Assembly: GCA_951217055.1 (NCBI GenBank)
Contig: OX578286.1
Span: 28,464,720-28,528,719, forward strand
From: Gerris lacustris
Lineage: Eukaryota; Arthropoda; Insecta; Hemiptera; Gerridae
DNA length: 64,000 bases
Reading direction: 5' to 3'
The notes beneath the pieces are model-generated. The model was not told the origin of the DNA and did not search any database. It saw nothing but the letters and a program-made list of their open reading frames with translations. Positions 37,155 to 48,705 of this stretch are shown one piece after another (positions within the stretch are counted from its first letter, which is position 1; each line of letters begins with the position of its first letter). The position numbers and the translations under genes are program-made.

Positions 37155-37415
37155 AAGATAGGAAACAAAGCCACAATACAACACAACACAACAAGATAGG
37201 AATAGGAAACAAAGCCACAATACAACACAAGATAGGAATAGGAAACAAAGCCACAATCATCACAACACAACAAGATAGGAATATGTATCAAAGCCACAAT
37301 ACAACACAACACAACAAGATAGGATTAGAGACAAAGCCACAATAGAACGCAACACAACAAGATAGGAATATGAAACAAAGCCACAATACAACACAACACA
37401 ACATGATAGGAATCG
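37155..37415. repeat. Minisatellite, unit about 45-50 bp
   Basis: Six units with gataggaatag, gaaacaaagccacaata and a variable number of caacacaa elements. Confidence 0.93.
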
Positions 37416-37481
37416 AAAACAATAAATAAAAATAAAATAAATAATAATAATAATAATGCATATGTTATAGATTTTCTTGTT

Positions 37482-37780
37482 TATGGTTCAATATGTCCTT
37501 CATGTAAATTTACGACAGCCTGCACTCTCCTTCTCCAGTGGGATATGGCCCTAGCAATAGTTGATTGACGCATATCCTCCCAGGCACGAAGAATCCTCTT
37601 TCCAAGTTCATCAACGTCTTTTATTCTTTCTGCCTCCCACGTACACGTACACCCTTTGTTCTAAACAACCTCAGACAGAGTAATCAATTGGATTTACTTC
37701 TGAACTTGTCTGGCTGAATAAAGTCTGGGAAATTCTTTTGCAAGTATTGAATTGTTTGCAGAGAGCGATTCTTTGTGCCT
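37482..37780 (-). pseudogene. Mariner-type transposase C-terminal third
   Basis: Minus strand reads YLQKNFPDFIQPDKF, then with a frame change NPIDYSV*GCLEQRVY (NP-I-D carrying the third catalytic acidic residue), then VDELGKRILRAWEDMRQSTI and SHWRRRVQAVV, ending GHIEP and a stop at 37482. The order FPDFI, NPxDYSVWGxLE, W, GHIE is that of IS630/Tc1/mariner transposases of the DDxD type. Frameshifts and a stop make it inactive. It lies head to head with the plus-strand remnant that follows. Confidence 0.8.
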
Positions 37781-38155
37781 GGGATGATACAATCAACTAT
37801 TGCCGGGACCATATCCCACAGGAGAAGAAGAGTGGTTGTCGTAAGTGAACAAGGAAAACATATTGAACCATACAAAAAGTAAATATGTAACATATGCATT
37901 AGTTTTTTTTTTGTAACATTCACTTTTTAATTACATTTATTTGATCAAAACTGCCCGGACAACGACTTTTTTAATTCAAAAAACCCTAATTCAAACCTTC
38001 ATTGCATGGCTTTCACCCAATAGTTTGTTAGTTTATAGATATGAAATTTAAAGTAAAAGAATGTAGTTTTCAGACCCCGCAAACCCCATATTTCTATCTA
38101 TTAAAGAAACTGAACTATAAGTGTTCAAAGAAGTGCGTTCTTTTGGCGCACCCTG
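37781..38155 (+). pseudogene. Mariner-type transposase tail and 3' end
   Basis: GMIQSTIAGTISHRRRR...KHIEPYKK then a stop at 37880, followed by a 3' region that is the same as 12475-12724 and ends ggcgcaccctg followed by TA. It joins the minus-strand remnant near 37780, an inverted arrangement that cannot be one intact element. Confidence 0.75.
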
Positions 38156-38225
38156 TATTCATAAATGTATGCATAGGGAGAAAGGCTGTGATATTTTTAT
38201 ACATACTTAAGACCTCATTCGTGCG
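38156..38225. other. Short AT-rich spacer
   Basis: No feature recognised. Confidence 0.4.
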
Positions 38226-38480
38226 GCCAATTTAACGGCTACATTTCCCAAGTGAAATAAGAAAAACCGCAAAAGGTGGTTAGAACGGAGGGAAATGAGA
38301 TACGCCGAGATAGTAGCTTAGGGAGAGGTCGATTTTCCTTTAACCTTACTCGACACTCCACGCCCTTTCAGCTTAGTATCGAGGTTGACTCCGACCAGGT
38401 CACATCAGACCCACTTTGAGTTCTCCTCAAATCAACAAATACGTATAATAAAGTTAAATTAAAAAAAAAAAAAAAAAACT
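38226..38480. other. GC-richer block ending in poly(A)
   Basis: Higher GC than its surroundings, ends tataataaagttaaatt then A18. On the plus strand it looks like a retrocopy or retroelement 3' end. On the minus strand it holds a donor-like GTGTCGA|gtaagg at about 38352 and could be an untranslated first exon of the receptor-like gene. Neither is proven. Confidence 0.3.
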
Positions 38481-38719
38481 TTAATGATACGTAACTTAAT
38501 TAAAACATTGTTGAAGAATGATTTGTTAATTATTTTACATAGTTCGTCTGATAAATAACTATAATTGTCGGAGGAATTATATTATAAAATATATATCCGA
38601 CTAACAGGAATAGGTACTTCTTAGATTTAGAAGTCCCCTATGTGTTTTAAAATATAAATGACTTTGATTAAATAACTATTAATACAAAAGGATGTTTAGT
38701 CCAATGCACTTTGGGACAA

Positions 38720-38840
38720 AGGAATATCACATTTCTTTTTTTAAGGGGAGTAGTAGTCTAAAGAAGAACATTCCATACTCCTTTAGATTGTTACTCCCTG
38801 TGTTATTTTTATAAGAGGAGTAACAATCTAAAGAAGGGCC
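38720..38840. repeat. Imperfect inverted repeat
   Basis: actcctttagattgttactcc and ggagtaacaatctaaag pair around a short spacer, and ggagtagtagtctaaag lies before them. Similar sequence occurs at 54418-54440. Confidence 0.6.
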
Positions 38841-39300
38841 CAGGAATAAAGATTTTGTTAGTTGGACAAATTGCTGCGTATTATATACGTTAGATTAGCA
38901 GCACAAGACCTAGAAGTCAATAGGGGATTGCTACGTAAAAAAGAAATTAGATTGAAAATAAAATTCTGTGCTGTAGAGATTAGATGTAGTTAGCTCTACG
39001 TATAAAACTGACAAAATTCTACTCAATATTTTTTATATGAAACCAAGCCTAAAATATGCGCAACATGTTTCTGAAAAAAAAAATTAATCTATTTCGTTTA
39101 GCCAGTTTTGTGCGTATAAAGTCGGAATGGTGGTGACAGACACACATACATACACGAAAAAAGTTAAGGCCCGATTCGGTTTTAGGAATGTATAAAATGA
39201 AAAAGTACCTAATAAAATTTCAATTCTGACCAAAGTACAGACAAAACTTTAATTTGAAATATATAGATTTAAATAACTTTTCTTAGTGTTATTACAAAAT
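38841..39300. other. Unassigned sequence
   Basis: Nothing recognised. Confidence 0.45.
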
Positions 39301-39755
39301 AAACAGGTCAAGTGTGTGCTAGTCAGCACACAGCGAGGGTCCGTAGGCCACACTGTATAGTTAAAGTAGTAGTATACTAAGCGAGATAGAGGGGGGGGGG
39401 CACGTTTCACAACCACTTAAAACTTGCCTACGCTCGCCCTATCAATGTTATAACTAAAGAATTATATATTTTTGTAATCAGCTCGACGTACCCTTTCATA
39501 TGATACCCCTCACAGTGTCGAAAAAAAAATATAAAAATTTTAACCCTTAAGTTTTTTTACCCTAATATTTTTTAAAAATATTTATTTTAAGTCGCTATAT
39601 TTTTAAAATATGTGGGTAGGTACAAGGCACATACATGCCAAATTTCAAAGTGATCGGACGAAAAGTGTAGCCGTGAGAGCACGCGACAGGATGGACGGAC
39701 AGACACACGCAGGATAATATAAGGGTCCTTGGTTTTGCCTATAGGGACCCTAAAA
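39301..39755 (+). repeat. Dispersed repeat R2, internally deleted copy
   Basis: Both ends of R2 are kept but about 280 bp after cactgtatag are missing compared with 1571-2308. Confidence 0.88.
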
Positions 39756-39860
39756 AAAATACAATGTTTTAGTTTACCAACGTTTCGGAAAATATATTTC
39801 CTTCTTCAGCGTAAAACTCTGAATGATTTTATTTTTAACTAAAACATTGTATTTTTTTTA
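39752..39860 (-). ncRNA. Hammerhead ribozyme-like motif 4 in a long hairpin
   Basis: On the minus strand: CTGAAGA (39809-39803), helix II AGGAAA/TTTTCC with a short AT loop, then GAAACGTT (39786-39779), i.e. a two-pair helix III without loop and cleavage after the last U. Next to the core TTTAC pairs with GTAAA (one mismatch at the junction). Beyond an internal loop about 22 bp (aaaatacaatgttttagtt and its complement) pair, closing the structure. Very like Penelope-type hammerheads; no pol frame is attached. Confidence 0.7.
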
Positions 39861-41005
39861 CTTTTGACTGATCCTCGCTATCCATAAAATATTATTTAAT
39901 TATTTCACAGTCGATACTTTCCTATTCTTAGTTTAATTGAAACGATAAGAAATCATTTTGATTTTTTAAAATGTTGATCTGTTATAGGCAAAAATATTTT
40001 AATGCATAGAAAATTTTGGAATTTTAGTTAACAGTTTTTGCAACCTAGTTTGTCAAAATATTTTCCGGGGGGGGGGGGGGACGACCCCCGTACCCCCCTG
40101 TTCAGAGGAAATATTCCATACTCCTTTGTCGCCCACTCCCAATAATTTTTAAAAGTCGGCGCCCATGACAACAATGCTTAATTTTGCTGCCTTGAGTTGA
40201 TAAAAATATATAAATACATATTTATGTACAGATTTATATTATGTACAGATTTACTAAACTGTTGAGTTGTTCAGAAAATAAATACAGTTTTGATAATTTT
40301 TTAATTTTCATTTATACAAAATTTATATTTTTAAATAGAAAAATAAAAATTAACAAAATGAGTCTATAACAGAATAGTTAAAAAAAAAACTAATACAATC
40401 GTTATATAAAACACGTACACTAAAAACTAACAACTAAGACTAAGAGGCAATTAACACTACGGAAAGAATAAGAATAACAACAAAATCTATAGAGCTAAAG
40501 GATTTAAAGTTAATAAATGATAATATTAATTAATTAATAAATAAATTATTAATAATAATTTAAATAATTAAATCTTAATAAAATATAAATTAGGTGTATG
40601 GATATAGTTATATATAAATAAATGTATATATATATTGAAAAAAGATAAATTTTAGTTAAAAATGAAAAAGTGGCAAATAGTGTAAATAAAAACAATATTC
40701 AGGGTCAGCGGGCACGAGCATAGAAGGGAACTGTCAGAGATCGACTGAAGCCTCAAAGCAAAGACAATAATATAGACAATCTAATATTTTTGTTAATTTT
40801 CCTATGTGTGGGTCAATAAGTTACGCCGGTACTTCAAATTTAAACTTTTTAGCTTAAACGGTTCAGGAGATATGAACCAAAGAGCGACGGACAGACAGAC
40901 ACATCACCCTCGGCATAAAGATTTTGAGAAGGATCTACGAAAACCTAACAAGTAGAATTAAATCTGCGTCAAACATGTAAAGAGCTAAGTGAAGTCAACA
41001 TAAAA
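39861..41005. other. Unassigned sequence with G-run
   Basis: Poly-G at about 40066-40080 followed by gacccccgtacccccctg. The rest is AT-rich, with a ggacagacagacac stretch at about 40890 typical of repeat ends here. No gene recognised. Confidence 0.45.
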
Positions 41006-42142
41006 AAATCCCGTCAAGTACTTACCAGCAAGTTACTACAAGGGTTTCGTCGGTCATAATAATTCATAAGTACATTATTATTATTTATTTTTAATATTTT
41101 TAACAAAAATATGTAATATGTCGCTTTTCTTACACCTAAATTATCCTTCATCGAAACATTCATCATAAATATGTATAAAAATTCACTTTTAAGAAACGAG
41201 GAGTGCATTATTTTCCATTACTATCTTCGGTAGTATGCACAAATTTAGTTTTAAGGGTAAAATGGCTGCCATTTTGAATAACTATATATTTTTGTGAACC
41301 GAATTTCAATACCTTTAAAATGATACCAAACTTCGAATTTTAAAATGACAAATATTTTGGGGCTCCAGAGTTACAGCCCCCTAAAAATTTTAAAATTTGA
41401 CTTTTTTATATCAACTCCCGGAAATATCATTGGACCACAGAGATGCATATTTTTGTATTTTTGCCTTATTTTTAGCTCCTGTCCTAAAGGGGTAGCGGGG
41501 GGGGGGACATTTTTTAGGGGGTTTTGTTTTAATTTTTTGGGGGGTAAAATAGCAGCTATTTTGGAAACACGATATATTTTTGTGAACGCAATTTCAATAC
41601 CTTTAATATGATACCCAACTTTGAATTTTCAAATGACAAACATTTTGGGGCTCCCGAGTTACGGCCCCCTAAAATTTCTAAAATCACATTTTTTAGACCA
41701 ACTCCCTGGAAATTTCATTGGACCACAGAGATATATATTTATGTGTTTTTTCTCTTTTTTAGGACCTATCCTAATGGGGTAGTGCAGGGGGGGTACATTT
41801 TGGGTTTGTCTTAATTTTTTGGGGGGTAAAAAGGCCGCCCTTTCGGAAACGCGATATATATTTGTAATCTACATTTCAATACCTTTGAAATGATATCCAA
41901 CTTAAAAATTACAAAAAATGTAAAATATCGCGATCAATTCGCAATTGATCGCAGATATTTGATTGTGTAAGTCCGCAATAGTTTTTCTGTTTTTGGGCAA
42001 AAAAGTTTAACTTGTATACCAAATTTCAAGTCTATAGCTTCAGTAGGTCGGGAGAAATACTCCAAGATGCGACGGACGGACGAACGGACGGACTAACTAC
42101 CAAAAGCATAAGGGTTTCTAGGACGACCTCGAAACCCTAAAA
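41006..42142 (+). repeat. Family E repeat, shorter copy
   Basis: Same start and end as 24098-25496 but with fewer 290-bp units, so copies differ by unit number. The frames here read across the repeat units and are not genes. Confidence 0.88.
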
Positions 42143-42849
42143 AGGCAATAGAAAATTAATTATTGAAATGAATTGCTATAAGACATTCAATTAGCTAGAT
42201 TACACCTATGTTTTGGAGAGAAAATATAAGTTTATACTGGGAAGTATTTTACTATAAGATGTGTTGAAGAAATAAATAAATTATTTTTTCATAAAATTAA
42301 TTTATTTGTAAAAAAAAAAAAAAATTGTCTTCATATACAATTTAAAATCTATCACATACATACATGGTTTTATGAAATAAAAACAATATAAAGAAATAAA
42401 TCAAACAACTTGTGTGATTATCGGAAAAACATGAAGATACCTCATATTACCTGTTAGAGCCTTCGTCTCTAACCCAATAAATATTTTATACAGTTATTCA
42501 AGTTAAAAAAAATAATAAAATATGCACCTTATATATGAGTTATTAGGTCAAAACTCTATTATCATACTAGGGTTTATAAAATGAATGTTTTTAAAAAATG
42601 TTATTGTTACTATTATGTACCTAATTAAAAATGATAATTTATTTAAAATAAACTGAGAAAAGAAGAGGAGTAAGAGTGAGTAACCTATGCTTTTTTATTT
42701 TATAAAAAAATCGTAGAATTGCTTCCGGTCAGGTTAAAATCCGTGTTGTTTTTATTTAAGAAGTTTGTCAGTCTGTACGTTAAGGGGGGTTGATTCCATG
42801 ATGGCTGACAGAACATCTTACCCACTCCTACATTATCCCCTACCAATCC
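42143..42849. other. Unassigned AT-rich sequence
   Basis: Nothing recognised. Confidence 0.5.
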
Positions 42850-42857
42850 CTTTCCTC

Positions 42858-43238
42858 TAGGGTTGGGACATCGATAGGCAAACATCGATGTTTCCGATAC
42901 ATCGACATCGAAAGAACAAACATCGATGTTAGCGAAAACATCGAAAGTAAACATCGATGTTTTCGATACATCGACATCGGTCCTCCGAGCTGAAGAGCAA
43001 AAAAAAAAAAAAAAAAAAAGGTCACCACTTTCAAAAAATCTCTCCTTTTCGTCCCCGATTTTCGTTGCCGTCCATTTTTTAGGCTGCAATGGGTCGATAA
43101 CATCGACCTTTTCGATGTTTCAGGAAAACATCGATGTTGACCGATACATCGAAAGATCAACATCGATGTTGAACATCGATTTTTTAAACTCCGATACATC
43201 GATGTTTTCGATACATCGACATCGATGTCCCAACCCTA
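42858..43238. mobile_element. hAT-type MITE, copy 1 (381 bp)
   Basis: Terminal repeats tagggttgggacatcgat and complement, flanked by a perfect 8-bp duplication ctttcctc (42850-42857 and 43239-43246). The interior is dominated by the motif acatcgatgt and contains an A-run. The 8-bp duplication points to hAT. The open frames on both strands arise from the repeat and encode no transposase. Confidence 0.92.
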
Positions 43239-43323
43239 CTTTCCTCCCTTCTCTTCACCTTTGGAACCTAGCTTCTCTTTATCTCTCTGACTAGATTTAG
43301 TTTTAGTTTCGCGTCGTGTATTG

Positions 43324-43704
43324 TAGGGTTGGGACATCGATAGGCAAACATCGATGTTTCCGATACATCGACATCGAAAGAACAAACATCGATGTTAGCC
43401 AAAACATCGAAAGTAAACATCGATGTTTTCGATACATCGACATCGGTCCTCCGAGCTGAAGAGCAAAAAAAAAAAAAAAAAAAAAGGTCACCACTTTCAA
43501 AAAATCTCTCCTTTTCGTCCCCGATTTTCGTTGCCGTCCATTTTTTAGGCTGCAATGGGTCGATAACATCGACCTTTTCGATGTTTCAGGAAAACATCGA
43601 TGTTGACCGATACATCGAAAGATCAACATCGATGTTGAACATCGATTTTTTAAACTCCGATACATCGATGTTTTCGATACATCGACATCGATGTCCCAAC
43701 CCTA
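43324..43704. mobile_element. hAT-type MITE, copy 2 (381 bp)
   Basis: Same orientation as copy 1 and nearly identical (the only difference I found outside the A-run is one base near 43399). Flanked by its own perfect 8-bp duplication gtgtattg (43316-43323 and 43705-43712), so it is an independent insertion and not a tandem duplication. Confidence 0.93.
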
Positions 43705-43934
43705 GTGTATTGTATCATTCGCATCATCGTTTATATTTAGTCTGTGTAAAGCCGTTTATCAACTAGAAGCTAAAAACAACGAAAATGTTTTGTGCCGGAA
43801 GGTTATAGTTGAACTAAAAGGTTATAATAATGGTTTTTAGTTATCGTTATCGTATACCGTATCAGTTTTTAGTTTTTATCTGTCTTTAGCAACTTTTCAT
43901 TGTAGTAATTTGCTAATGTGCCTAGTGCTATTTC

Positions 43935-44520
43935 TTTTTGCTTCCGAGCTTACCGAAGGTAACGGAAGCATTGTGTTCACTTCTGTGAACGAAAAACTTT
44001 TATGCCTCCGATTTTAAAAATTCCAAGACAGAAATCCGTTTCAGACATCAGGGAACATTTTTGGTCTCGTGTCTGTCTGTCTGTCGGCCTGTGTGTCCGC
44101 GAATTATGAAACGTGCGACGATAACTTGAGTAAATGTCGACCGATTTTGATGAAATTTCTTAGACATGTTCATTTTACCAATGCCCAGGACGAGTTCGTT
44201 GGGCTATGTTAACCGTCCAAGCGTTCACGAGCAACGCTCGCGTAAACGTGAACTTCAAATTTAAAATTGGAATTTTAGGTCGGGGAAAAAATCTAAATTC
44301 ATCTATTCAATGAGACAAACATTTTTTTGTAATACAATTTTTTAGTAAAACCAGCAGCGACACCGCTATGAAGTGTTAAAGATCGCTAAAACTATATTAA
44401 TAATTTTTACACATTAAACAATATAACAATAAAGTAATATAACAATAATTTTAATGTTAATATAACAATAAAGTATACGATAGGATGCGAGGAAGCTATG
44501 TGCCACACTAATTGGCAGTC
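43935..44520 (-). repeat. Family A ends with a family B core
   Basis: Starts with the A-type hairpin end (cttccgagcttaccgaaggt), switches near 44100 to family B (gacgataacttgagtaaa ... ctcgcgtaaacgtg) and returns to the A-type end (gaggaagctatgtgccacac) at about 44480-44515. Confidence 0.85.
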
Positions 44521-46737
44521 ATTTTTTTGTTTTGATAAAAATAAGAAAGATTGTTTCGATCACAATTTTTTCACACCCTTTCTACAAAATATTCACAAAG
44601 AGAGCTCGTATACTTCACCGATTTTTGACTTATACAAAAACACGTACAACAACTTAAAAGTAGTACTTAGGAAATTAAATATATTTACAACCTTATGAAA
44701 TAGGTCGTGTTTCTCCATTATTTTATTTTTTATAACAATAAAAATGCAACAAAGGCAATAATGCAGCTTCCATGAAATTTAAGTGAGATGTTTTGTTGAT
44801 ATCAAAGATTTATGTGATTAAATCAACATCAATCGTATACTCAGAGGTATTTAAAAGTAATGGGTAATATTTTTGTTAATGAAAAATATAATAAATTATA
44901 AGTACTACTGAATATTGAAGCTTATTCCGCTACAGTAAAATATCAAAATACTTTATTCTAACAAAGAATATTCTCTTTAGTATTCTTTATTATAAGTCTT
45001 AGCCAAACAAAGTTCAAAATAGTTTTAAGAAAAATTTAATCATTTACCAAATGATTTCCCTATGTACATATAGGTTCATAGCTGTAAATATTTCTGTTTC
45101 ACAAGTTTTTGGCTGTACAAATTAAAGTAATTAATATTTGACTCCACTGTTACTGTTAATAATAGCCACAGGGTAGTATGATTTAATGTAAAAATGAAAA
45201 TTAACAACTGTATCTTATTTTAAATATATCATTTATTCATTCATTCCTTTGTCAAAAAGTACATTTGTATGATTTAAACATTTGAGAAAAGTTATATATG
45301 TATGATTTGTTCATAGGAGGGTTTATACCCCTTTGCCAAAAAATACTTTGAGTCAAAATACGTTAGAGTCCGCCATCTTTTCTATAAACTGTATAATATT
45401 CTTCAGTTTTACCCAACTTCTTACACTTGATAAACATTCAAATAGAACGATAAGACTTGGTTTTATTTCTGATGTAACCTGAAGTTGATACCTTTTCTCG
45501 TTTCTAAACTATATTTCTTGAATTTACTGCGTCTTAAAATTGCTTGACCTACTTTCTAGAAACCACAAAATTAAGATATGGTGGCCCTACGGATAAAAGA
45601 GCTTGAATAAATTCTGCTGTATTATTGTTTCATATAAAATGAATACTTTCCAAAATTTAAATTGATAATTCTAGCGAATATTTGAGCCCTAAACCTAATC
45701 TAATAGTTCGTGTAAAGATCAAAAACTTATTTATCTCTGACCTAATTACTAAGAAAAACTTTTCGTACCTTCCAATGATGTATGACTCATTCAATCTTGG
45801 CCTTTTATGTTTTCATGTTTCATGCCAGTAAGCATTCTTCAGAGAAATATTTCACAACCCGTATTAAAATTGAAATTTATCCACGATTTATCGTTTACGA
45901 TTGATGTTTTTCTTTTTAAATAACTTAAAAATGTAACTCATCGAACATGGTGTATAAAGCACCAGACACAAACTCCGTCTCGATAACTAATAACTACACG
46001 GAAACAAAATTTAAGACGATTTCAAAGTAAATCTTTGTTTAGAAATGAATTAATTTTATATAAAATTAAACTAATTGATTTTTATCTACAAATTATTTTT
46101 TCAAAAATGAACAAATGTATTAAATAAATTAAATTTAATTATAATAAATATTTTAAATGTTAAATACAAGTATTTTAAATTAAAATATTTAAATATTAGT
46201 GGGTGAAATAAGGAATGTAAGTAGTGGGGAAGGCTCAAGGACTTGTGGAGCTTTCCTATTGGCTGATTCATTCTCACCCGTTCCTTTTCCTTCAAATGCA
46301 GGTAAATTTTAATAATTTTTTTAAAAATATTAATTGATTTATGTTTTTCCTTAGTTTAAAGACTATATTTGATAATATTTATTTAAAATATTTAGGATAA
46401 AATGCTTTATTGAAATGTAAAGCATTAAGGCTATTCTAGACTTCGCCATTTTTACGACTTCACTACTTAATCGTAATACGCAAAAACACATTATAAACTT
46501 TCAAATTAACTATTTTTATTTTAATTGATGTAATTTTAACTTAGTTAAATTAAATTAAGCCCAATAATTAAAGTAAATTATTTGTCTATAAGTTCTATGA
46601 AGGTTTTTTTTTTTCAAAAAAATACAGCCATTAGAGTTTTTCCTACAACTTCTTTCAATATAGTGCCACCATATTGGAATTTTTTAAAGTTATCAGAAAG
46701 AAGGTCACTCTCTTTTTACCATTACATTTGCATAATT
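44521..46737. other. AT-rich, single-copy-looking sequence
   Basis: No gene, RNA or window-wide repeat recognised in about 2.2 kb. The open frame at 46582-46920 has a weakly retroelement-like stretch but no firm motif. Confidence 0.45.
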
Positions 46738-46940
46738 TGGGCCGCCCAGTGGCTCAGGGACGGGTTTTCTTCCCAAAAAAGTCTAAACGTAAAGATAAAA
46801 CTGATAATAAAAATAAATATAATTATAATTATCATTAACTACGGGAGACATACAGAGAAAAATAGACCCTCACACCGGGACTATTTTTTCTATTTTTCTC
46901 TGTATGTCTCCCGTAGTTAATGATAATTATAATTTGATTT
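46738..46940. repeat. Inverted SINE-tail pair
   Basis: actacgggagacatacagag at 46839 on one side and its complement at 46899-46920 on the other, with the same AT-rich outer part (attataattatcattaac), form arms of about 50 bp. A gcccagtggctcaggga segment at 46742 is A-box-like. These arms equal the tail of the SINE at 47136-47285. Confidence 0.75.
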
Positions 46941-47135
46941 AAAGTAAAATTTAATTTTTCCGTAATATGAATGATTGTACTCGGTACAGGTATACTAATT
47001 GAGTAGGTACTTTATAATTATAAGCGTTAATTCTCGGTCTAGTTTTATTGCCGTGAATATTTGGCTTGCTAGACCTGTAGAAAAGATTGAAAGCTTGGAT
47101 TCGGGACTTAGTATCGGTAACGACAGAGAAAAATC

Positions 47136-47285
47136 ATTATCCCGTATAGCTCAGTTGGTAAGAGCGCCTGTAACGGATTAATAGGAGGCCCGTGGTTCAT
47201 GACCCGGTACCGGGGTCTATTTTTCTCTGTAAGTCCCGTAGTTAATGATAATTATAATTTGATTTAAAGTAAAATTTAATCTTTC
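47136..47285 (+). ncRNA. tRNA-derived SINE
   Basis: The head reads cccgtatagctcagttggta (A box) and 40 bases later gtggttcatgacccgg (B box), spaced like a tRNA. It is followed by a tail ctatttttctctgta...cccgtagttaatgata shared with 46839-46940. The expected tRNA arms are imperfect, so it is a SINE and not a working tRNA. Further copies outside the window are expected. Confidence 0.7.
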
Positions 47286-47429
47286 CTAGTATGAATACTA
47301 CCTTAACTTAAAAATTTGACAAATAAGTTATCGTACCCCCATCATAATTAAATTTCTATGCCACTGTGGGGCGGCTAAGTACCATCTTTCCTGTGGCAGC
47401 GAATAATAAGAATATAGCGTGAATAATAA

Positions 47430-47795
47430 CAACATTACCAGAGTTGGGACTCTAATCCGGCTTTCATGTTTCCAAAGCGTGAATGATAGCAACCTTGACA
47501 AATATGGGAATCGAACCAGGATCTCCAGATTCCATAGAATGGACAGTAGCAACCTTCCCAAATTCGAACTAGGATCTCCAGCTTCCATAGAATGAATAGT
47601 AGCAACCTTGCCAAAATGGGAATCGAACCAGGATCTCCAGCTTCCATAGAATGAATAATAGCAACCGGTGTCGGGAATCTAAGCCAGATCTCTTGCTTCC
47701 AAAAAATGAATAATAGCAACCTTGCCAAAGACGGGAATCGAACCAGGATCTCCTGCTTCCAAAGCGTGAATGATAGCAACCTTGCCAGAAGGACT
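47430..47795. repeat. Tandem array, unit about 62 bp, with B-box-like motif
   Basis: Six units with gggaatcgaaccaggatctc, a cttccatagaatgaa-type segment and tagcaaccttgcca. gggaatcgaacc is the complement of a tRNA B box (GGTTCGATTCCC). The unit may have grown from a tRNA-derived sequence. The long minus-strand frames are artefacts of the period. Confidence 0.85.
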
Positions 47796-48322
<527 letters not shown>

Positions 48323-48363
48323 AAGAATCGTATTTTTATATATATATATATTAGAAGAATCGT

Positions 48364-48428
48364 GAGTTGGAAGTTAAGATTTAGGAAAAATAATTAGATT
48401 TTTTGCCAATGTTGTGATAATGGTTTTC
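48364..48428 (+). repeat. 65-bp dispersed segment, copy 1
   Basis: gtgagttggaagttaagatt ... gttgtgataatggtttt also occurs at 63072-63138, next to (TA)n in both places. Confidence 0.7.
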
Positions 48429-48705
48429 TTAGCTCTTTCTATCTATGTTTACTTTGACATGATAAAATGAAGTTATAAGTCAGTGAGTCAATCTGAAATA
48501 GAAGTTCGAACCTTTTATCAGGGGAATTTTCAAACACGTTTTTCTACTTCATCGCTTAGCTTTAAGAATCCAAGGAAAAGAGAGATAACTGTGGGAGTAC
48601 TCTGTCGAATGATAAATATTTTTACTTGAAAAAAAAAATAACTCAAGTCCCTTATCACTTTGACGTGTATTTTATATACTTTAAATCAATATCGTTATTT
48701 ATTTT

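Noticed and set aside
42700..43766. Frames of 95-129 codons on both strands across the two hAT MITEs.
   Set aside because: They are generated by the ATCGAT-rich repeat and the A-run, appear on both strands, and resemble no transposase.
46582..46920. 112-codon plus frame with a faint reverse-transcriptase C-terminus look.
   Set aside because: No conserved motif could be pinned down, and its second half is SINE-tail palindrome.
47328..47779. Minus-strand frames of 86 and 114 codons.
   Set aside because: Periodic translation of the 62-bp tandem array.
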